A stretch of 54,646 nucleotides of DNA. Origin: Bifidobacterium choloepi. Its GTDB lineage: Bacteria; Actinomycetota; Actinomycetes; Actinomycetales; Bifidobacteriaceae. A program made the translations under genes and the position numbers. Shown one piece after another: positions 50,350 to 54,646 of this stretch (position 1 is the stretch's first letter; every line of letters starts with the position of its first letter). The stretch spans positions 1 through 54,646 of the forward strand of contig NZ_VYSG01000005.1 of NCBI RefSeq assembly GCF_010667615.1, written 5' to 3'. The notes beneath the pieces are model-generated. The model searched no databases. It was not told where the DNA came from and saw nothing but the letters and a program-made list of their open reading frames with translations.

Positions 50350-51951
50350 ATGACCGAGATGACCGATGACAACGACGTCAAGCAGCCAGCCGACTCCGCC
50401 GCGCCGGCCCAGTCGTCAACCACGTCGACCACATCAACCACACCAACTACGCCAACCACATCAACCACACCAACCACATCAGGCCAGCCGGCCGCACCGG
50501 CCTCCGCCGCGCCGACCGCGACGAGCGTGCCGGTGCAGGCGGCGAAGCTGGCGACCGGCGACGAGACCGTGGCCGGCGGCCTGGCCACGCTGGCCAGTGT
50601 CGACACCGCCGTGCCGGACGAAGCCTCCGCGTTCATGGACATGCGCGACCCGATGGTCTCCGCCGACGGCCACCGCCCGACGACGGCCGAGCTCATCCGC
50701 CTCGGCGTCGGCTTCACGATTTCCGCCGTCGCCTGCGCCATCCCGTGGGTCGCGCTGTCGACGATCATCCTGCCGCGCGTCTTCGAGCTCATCAATCCGG
50801 ACACGAAGGTCGCCATGCTCGGCCTCGTCAACGCGATCGGCTCGATCGCCGCGCTGCTCGCCAACATCGTCTTCGGCACGCTGTCGGACCTGACGCGCTC
50901 CCGCTTCGGCAAGCGCACGCCGTGGATCGTCGCCGGCGGCCTCGTGACCGGCGCCTCGATCGGCCTGATCTCGATTGTCAACAACGAAGCCGTCATCGTC
51001 ACGCTGTGGTGCTGCGCGCAGATCGGCTACAACATGATGCTCGCCCCGTACGTCGCGACGATGTCCGACCGCGTCCCCGACAAGGTCCGCGGCACGATCT
51101 CCGGCTTCTACGGCGCCGGCATCGCGATCGGCCAGACACTCGGCTCGTTCGTCGGCGCGCTGCTGCTCGCCCGGGGCAGCTCCGGCATCTTCTCCGCCTG
51201 GATGATGGGCATGGGCATCTTCGGCCTGTGCGGCATCTTCGTCGTTGCCGTCTGGCCGCGCGAACGCGGCAACAAGACCGAGGTCCGCGCGCCGATCACG
51301 GCGAAGAGCGTCGTCATGAGCTTCCGTCCGCCGCGCCACGCTCCGGACTTCTACTACGCGCTCGCCGGCCGCACGCTGATGATGGGCGGCTACTGGATGA
51401 TCAACACCTACCAGCTCTACATTGCACAGGACTACATCTACGCCGGCGACCCGAACGCCACCAAGAAGGCCGCCGCGCTGATCGCGTCGATGGCCATCGT
51501 CACGCTCATCGTCTCGCTGGTCGCCGCCGTCACCGCCGGCCCGATCACCGACCGGCTCGGCATGCGCAAGCTGCCGGTCGCGTTCGCGAGCTGCCTGTTC
51601 GCCGTCGGCTCGCTGATGCCGCTGCTGTTCCGCTCGCCGGTCGGCATGTACCTGTTCGCCGGCATCGCCGGCCTCGGCTACGGCATCTACAACGCGATCG
51701 ACCAGGCGCTCAACGTCGCCGTGCTGCCGAACCCGAAGGAAGCCGGCAAGGATCTCGGCATCCTCAACCTCGCGAACACGCTGTCGACCGTCATCGGCTC
51801 GCTGCTGACGTCGGCCGTCGTGCTGATCGTCAAGTCGGCGCTCGGCACCACCCAGGCGCCGGTACAGGCCTACGCCTTCGTCTTCGTCGTCGCGATCTGC
51901 ATCGTCCTCGTCGCCGCCTTCCTGATCACCCGTATCCGCAACGTCCGCTGA
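50350..51951 (+). CDS. scrT: MFS sucrose transporter
   Basis: A 533-residue membrane protein with twelve hydrophobic helices from about residue 115. The loop LSDLTRSRFGKRTPWIVAGG is typical of sugar:cation symporters related to the SLC45/GPH-like sucrose carriers. Its place directly after scrP supports sucrose uptake, as in other bifidobacterial scr operons. The first 110 residues are an unusual cytoplasmic Thr/Ser/Pro/Ala-rich extension encoded partly by simple repeats. AGGAAG precedes the ATG. No scrR-type LacI gene follows; instead a hairpin and ilvA come next. Confidence 0.85.
   Translation: MTEMTDDNDVKQPADSAAPAQSSTTSTTSTTPTTPTTSTTPTTSGQPAAPASAAPTATSVPVQAAKLATGDETVAGGLATLASVDTAVPDEASAFMDMRDPMVSADGHRPTTAELIRLGVGFTISAVACAIPWVALSTIILPRVFELINPDTKVAMLGLVNAIGSIAALLANIVFGTLSDLTRSRFGKRTPWIVAGGLVTGASIGLISIVNNEAVIVTLWCCAQIGYNMMLAPYVATMSDRVPDKVRGTISGFYGAGIAIGQTLGSFVGALLLARGSSGIFSAWMMGMGIFGLCGIFVVAVWPRERGNKTEVRAPITAKSVVMSFRPPRHAPDFYYALAGRTLMMGGYWMINTYQLYIAQDYIYAGDPNATKKAAALIASMAIVTLIVSLVAAVTAGPITDRLGMRKLPVAFASCLFAVGSLMPLLFRSPVGMYLFAGIAGLGYGIYNAIDQALNVAVLPNPKEAGKDLGILNLANTLSTVIGSLLTSAVVLIVKSALGTTQAPVQAYAFVFVVAICIVLVAAFLITRIRNVR
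50416..50483 (+). repeat. Simple-sequence repeat in scrT
   Basis: Repeats of ACCACATCAACCACACCAAC-like units, all multiples of three, encode an alternating Thr-Thr-Ser/Thr-Thr-Pro tract. Slippage would change tract length without shifting the frame. Confidence 0.85.
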
Positions 51952-51958
51952 GAACAGT

Positions 51959-52005
51959 CCTGATGCCGCGAACCCGGGCCGGCAGCCCGGGTTCGCGACA
52001 TCAGG
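51959..52005. terminator. Hairpin after scrT, CCCGGGC family
   Basis: CCTGATGCCGCGAACCCGGGC and its partner pair at 20 of 21 positions around the loop CGGCA, eight bases after the scrT stop. No long T-run. Confidence 0.8.
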
Positions 52006-52026
52006 AAGGAGAAGCTTCCGTCGTGC

Positions 52027-52055
52027 GAATCGTGCCAATATATTCGACACGATTC
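52027..52055. promoter_or_regulatory. Inverted repeat upstream of ilvA
   Basis: GAATCGTGCC (52027-52036) and GACACGATTC (52046-52055) match at eight of ten positions, around an AT-rich centre AATATATTC. It lies 62-90 bp before the ilvA start. Confidence 0.5.
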
Positions 52056-52103
52056 TCCCGTTCGACTGCCGGACGGACGGCCGGGCGGGCAACGAACGAT
52101 CCA

Positions 52104-52109
52104 TACAAT
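52104..52109 (+). promoter_or_regulatory. -10 box of ilvA, leaderless
   Basis: TACAAT ends seven bases before ATG 52117; with the usual start about seven bases after a -10, transcription would begin at or next to the A of the ATG. Confidence 0.5.
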
Positions 52110-52116
52110 GCAATGC

Positions 52117-53382
52117 ATGGAACAAAAAGACGTGTTGCAGGCGATGAGGCGCGACCATGCCGCCGAACTCAAGCTGGCCAAGGAACGACTGGACGGGACG
52201 GCGAGGCACACCGAGATCATCGAGTCGCCGGTGCTCTCCGAGATGACCGGCCACCGGATCCTGCTCAAGCCGGAAAACCTCCAGGTGACCGGCTCGTTCA
52301 AGATCCGCGGCGCCTACAACAAGATCGCGTCGCTGACCGACGAGGAACTCGAGCGCGGCATCGTCACGGCGTCGGCCGGCAACCATGCGCAGGGCGTCGC
52401 CTACGCGGCGCGCGAACGCGGCGCCAAGGCGACGATCTGCATGGCCGAATCGACCCCGCCGCTCAAGGTCGACGCGACGAAGGCCTACGGCGCCAACGTC
52501 GTGCTGCACGGCGACGTCTTCGACGAGGCCGCCGCCTACGCGATGGAGCTCAGTCAGAGCGAAGGCCTCATCTACGTGCCGCCGTTCGACGACTACGAAG
52601 TGCTGTGCGGCCAGGGCACGATCGCGATGGAGATCCTCGAGGACGTGCCGGACGTCACCGACATCGTCGTGCCGCTCGGCGGCGGCGGACTGGGCGCCGG
52701 CGTGGCGCTCGCCGTCAAGATGTTCCGTCCCGAAGTGCGCGTCATCGGCGCGATTCCCGAAGGCTCCCCAGCCTTCCGCAAGTCGTTCGCCGCCGGCAAG
52801 GTCGTCGCCGCCGACCAGGTCGCGACGTCGGCCGAAGGCGTCGCCGTCAAGCGGCCCGGCGACCTGACGTTCGCGCTGCTCAACGAATTCCTCGATGATC
52901 TAGTAGAGGTCTCCGAGCGCGACATCAACGAGATGATCCTCTTGATGCTCGAGAAGCACAAGATGGTCGTCGAGGCGGCCGGCGCCGTCTCGCTGGCCGC
53001 GCTGGAGCACCTGAACCTGCGCTCGCGGAAGTTCGCGGCGGCCGAGGGCGACCACGTTGTCGTCCCGATCGTCTCCGGCGGCAACATCGACACCGTCACG
53101 ATCGGCGCCGTCATCCAGAAGGGCATGATCGCGCGTGGCCGCATCATGAACTTCGAGGTCGAGCTGCCGGACGTCCCCGGCCAGCTCGTCAAGGTCGCCA
53201 CGCTGCTCGCGAAGGAGCGCGCCAACGTCATCGCGCTGGACCACGACCAGTTCAAGGCCTCCGGCCACTACACGAATTCGGTCGCGCTCGGCGTGACGGT
53301 CGAGACGAACGGCCCCGAACACATCGAGCAGATCCTGACGGCCCTCCGCTCCGCCGGCTTCCAGCCGAAGCGGATCTACTGA
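52117..53382 (+). CDS. ilvA: Threonine ammonia-lyase
   Basis: A 421-residue PLP enzyme that converts threonine to 2-oxobutyrate, the first step of isoleucine synthesis (or threonine catabolism). The PLP lysine lies in TGSFKIRGAYNKI, the phosphate loop is PLGGGGLGAG, and a C-terminal ACT domain (about 340-421: NFEVELPDVPGQLVKVATLL) gives allosteric control. Length and a single ACT domain match the shorter TdcB/IlvA type of actinobacteria rather than E. coli IlvA. ATG 52117 is preferred to 52108 because TACAAT overlaps the latter. It abuts the cobB stop with no gap. Confidence 0.93.
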   Translation: MEQKDVLQAMRRDHAAELKLAKERLDGTARHTEIIESPVLSEMTGHRILLKPENLQVTGSFKIRGAYNKIASLTDEELERGIVTASAGNHAQGVAYAARERGAKATICMAESTPPLKVDATKAYGANVVLHGDVFDEAAAYAMELSQSEGLIYVPPFDDYEVLCGQGTIAMEILEDVPDVTDIVVPLGGGGLGAGVALAVKMFRPEVRVIGAIPEGSPAFRKSFAAGKVVAADQVATSAEGVAVKRPGDLTFALLNEFLDDLVEVSERDINEMILLMLEKHKMVVEAAGAVSLAALEHLNLRSRKFAAAEGDHVVVPIVSGGNIDTVTIGAVIQKGMIARGRIMNFEVELPDVPGQLVKVATLLAKERANVIALDHDQFKASGHYTNSVALGVTVETNGPEHIEQILTALRSAGFQPKRIY

Positions 53383-54138
53383 TTACTTGTTCTCGTTGAT
53401 CGCCTGCTCGACGAGTTCCGGCAGCGCCACCGCGATGTCTTCGTGGATCAGCCGGTCGGCCAGGTAGTCGTACTGCGTCTTGCCCATGTTCATGATCGTG
53501 ATCGGCACGCCGGCCTGCGCGGCGACCGGCACGAGCGACGCGGCCGGGAACACTTCCAGCGTGGATCCGATGACCCAGAATTCGTCGGCCTGCTGGACCT
53601 TCCGCATGGATTTCTCCATCGCGCCGTCGGGCAGCTGCTCGCCGAAGTAGACGACGTCAGTCTTGATGAGCCCGTTGCACGGCATGTTGCCGCTGTACGG
53701 CAGCCGGCGGTGACAATGCGGATCCGGCTCCTCGTCGAGCCGCGCCATGATGTCGGCGGTCTCGTATTCGGCATGGCACTTCATGCAGTGCGACGTGCCG
53801 ATCGTGCCATGCAGGTTGACAATGACATTGTCGGTGTTGCCGGCCTTCTCGTGGAGGGCGTCGAAATTCTGCGTCGCCAGCAGCGTCAGCAAGCCGGCTT
53901 GCTCGAGCTTGGCCAGCGCATAGTGCGCCTTGCCGGGCTGCGCGTTCCACACCGGCGACTCCTTCTGCCAGCGCCAGGAATACTCGCGGTCTTCCTTGCT
54001 GGTCAGGAATCGCTCGATGTCGTAGACGGACATCTGCTCGGGATGCTTCGTCCACACGCCCTCCGGCCCGCGGAAATCAGGAATTCCAGCCGACGTCGAA
54101 ATCCCGGCGCCCGTCAGTACAGCAATCTTCTTCGTCAT
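53383..54138 (-). CDS. cobB: Sir2-type NAD-dependent protein deacylase
   Basis: A 251-residue sirtuin that removes acyl groups from lysines using NAD. The NAD site is GAGISTSAGIPDFRG, with TQNFDALHEKAG further on; the catalytic His is in NLHGT. Four zinc cysteines are visible: CMKC, then one in DPHC and one in MPCNG. There is no Tyr/Arg pair that I can confidently assign for desuccinylase activity, so acetyl versus longer acyl preference is open. It is convergent with ilvA, stop to stop with zero bases between. TATAAT lies seven bases before the ATG, indicating a leaderless mRNA. Confidence 0.94.
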   Translation of the reverse strand: MTKKIAVLTGAGISTSAGIPDFRGPEGVWTKHPEQMSVYDIERFLTSKEDREYSWRWQKESPVWNAQPGKAHYALAKLEQAGLLTLLATQNFDALHEKAGNTDNVIVNLHGTIGTSHCMKCHAEYETADIMARLDEEPDPHCHRRLPYSGNMPCNGLIKTDVVYFGEQLPDGAMEKSMRKVQQADEFWVIGSTLEVFPAASLVPVAAQAGVPITIMNMGKTQYDYLADRLIHEDIAVALPELVEQAINENK

Positions 54139-54145
54139 GCCGCCA

Positions 54146-54151
54146 ATTATA
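54146..54151 (-). promoter_or_regulatory. -10 box of cobB, leaderless
   Basis: Read on the minus strand, a perfect TATAAT is followed by TGGCGGC and the ATG at 54138. Confidence 0.6.
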
Positions 54152-54178
54152 GATTTGCGAACGATTCCTCCGCCCTGT

Positions 54179-54221
54179 TCATGTCACGAACCCGAGCCGG
54201 CAGCCCGGATTGGCGACATGA
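54179..54221. repeat. Hairpin of the CCCGGGC family upstream of cobB
   Basis: TCATGTCACGAACCCGAGC pairs imperfectly with GCCCGGATTGGCGACATGA around the loop CGGCA. Its loop is the same as in the copy after scrT. Here it sits upstream of cobB rather than at a 3' end, unless it terminates a leftward transcript from beyond the window. Confidence 0.7.
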
Positions 54222-54484
54222 CAAGAGAAGGCCGGCAGGAAGAAGCCGGTTGTTATCGCGGAGCGTAGCGCCGTTCCTTCTATTAGACATTTCGTTTCGC
54301 AATGCGGAAAACGTCTTCCGGACGATGCTCCCGACGGTTAGCGTGGATGACGACACGCCCGGAAAGACATTGTCGAAGCTATTTTCGCCGGTTTGGGGCC
54401 GCCCAGGAGGCGGGTGTCCGGGTTCCCGCGCCGTGCGCGACACGCCGTGGAGGTGTTCTCCCGCGCGGGTTTTGCCATGCCCGG

Positions 54485-54513
54485 TTGCGGAAACTGGGCA
54501 TCGAGTGTAAGTT
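54485..54513 (+). promoter_or_regulatory. Promoter at right end
   Basis: TTGCGG (54485-54490), 17-bp spacer, TAAGTT (54508-54513), pointing out of the window toward the predicted rRNA operon. Confidence 0.55.
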
Positions 54514-54583
54514 TATCTCTTGCTGCCGCACGGCCGCCCCGGAGTGCTTCTCCGGCCGCTTCCGGTCTTGCGCGTGGTGGTGG

Positions 54584-54603
54584 TTTGAGAACTCAAGAGC
54601 GTG
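54584..54603 (+). promoter_or_regulatory. rRNA leader antitermination-type motif
   Basis: TTTGAGAACTCAAGAGCGTG contains the inverted repeat TTGAG/CTCAA. A closely similar sequence (TTTGAGAACTCAA followed by a short GTG-containing stretch) is typical of actinobacterial rRNA leaders. Confidence 0.6.
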
Positions 54604-54646
54604 TACTGTACTACTTCTTTATAGTCAAATGATTGCCAGTTCGGCC

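Larger units (their letters stand above)
54222..54646 (+). other. Probable rRNA operon promoter and leader
   Basis: No protein gene is seen in the last 425 bp. The right end carries a strong promoter and the conserved TTTGAGAACTCAA leader motif found before actinobacterial 16S rRNA genes, so a 16S gene probably starts just beyond the window. Confidence 0.6.

Noticed and set aside
9241..54138. Many long open frames antisense to or overlapping the called genes
   Set aside because: High-GC coding DNA produces long shadow frames; they are Arg/Ala-rich, lack domains and sit fully opposite genes with clear catalytic motifs.
1..54646. Prophage, integrase, insertion sequence or defence system
   Set aside because: No transposase, integrase, restriction-modification, toxin-antitoxin or Cas gene could be recognised anywhere in the window.

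Overview
The window looks like a chromosomal segment of a high-GC Bifidobacterium. The evidence is its gene content: a class 18 GH13 sucrose phosphorylase, GH127 and GH51 arabinofuranosidases, DUF3073, and the actinobacterial fhaA-fhaB-pstP-rodA-pbpA-pknA-pknB cluster with nearby crgA, DUF881 and trpG/pabA. Codons are strongly GC-biased. I cannot assign a species.

Region 1 (1-9.2 kb) is an arabinoside-utilisation locus. It has a broken LacI-type regulator fragment, a GH43 enzyme, a GH51 alpha-L-arabinofuranosidase, an ABC importer (lipoprotein plus two permeases, no ATPase) and a GH127 beta-L-arabinofuranosidase. The enzymes lack signal peptides, so oligosaccharides are probably imported and cut inside the cell. 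Region 2 (9.2-22.7 kb) is housekeeping: ppc, a ThrE-type exporter with a long inserted linker, trpS, DUF3073, an SCP-like protein, glycogen phosphorylase, a small membrane protein, a rhomboid protease and a glutamine amidotransferase (trpG/pabA). A 280-bp intergenic cluster of DnaA-box sequences lies at 21.72-22.00 kb.

Region 3 (23-37.2 kb) is the cell-wall and division signalling cluster. It runs from a class E sortase through fhaA, fhaB, pstP, rodA/ftsW, pbpA, pknA and pknB, with start/stop overlaps from rodA to pknB. A THUMP-like methyltransferase, a long crgA and DUF881 follow. Region 4 (37.4-47 kb) has an S9 peptidase, an alpha/beta hydrolase, an EamA transporter, a large membrane-anchored beta-helix protein and a HAD protein. 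Region 5 (47-54.6 kb) starts with 1.6 kb lacking a convincing gene but holding a possible ncRNA. It continues with a sucrose operon (promoter between two perfect palindromic operators, sucrose phosphorylase, MFS transporter), threonine ammonia-lyase and a Sir2 deacylase. The extreme right end looks like an rRNA operon promoter and leader.

Non-genic structure is rich: (i) about 130-140-bp palindromic elements in three convergent intergenic gaps; (ii) a hairpin family around ATGTCRCGAACCCGGGC; (iii) 62- and 63-bp tandem repeats; (iv) a heavily over-represented heptamer ACGATTC (extended AACGATTCGTCC) in both coding and promoter DNA; (v) a recurring inverted repeat GAATCGTGCC/GGCACGATTC upstream of four genes; (vi) TA-rich -10 boxes 6-7 nt before start codons, suggesting leaderless mRNAs.
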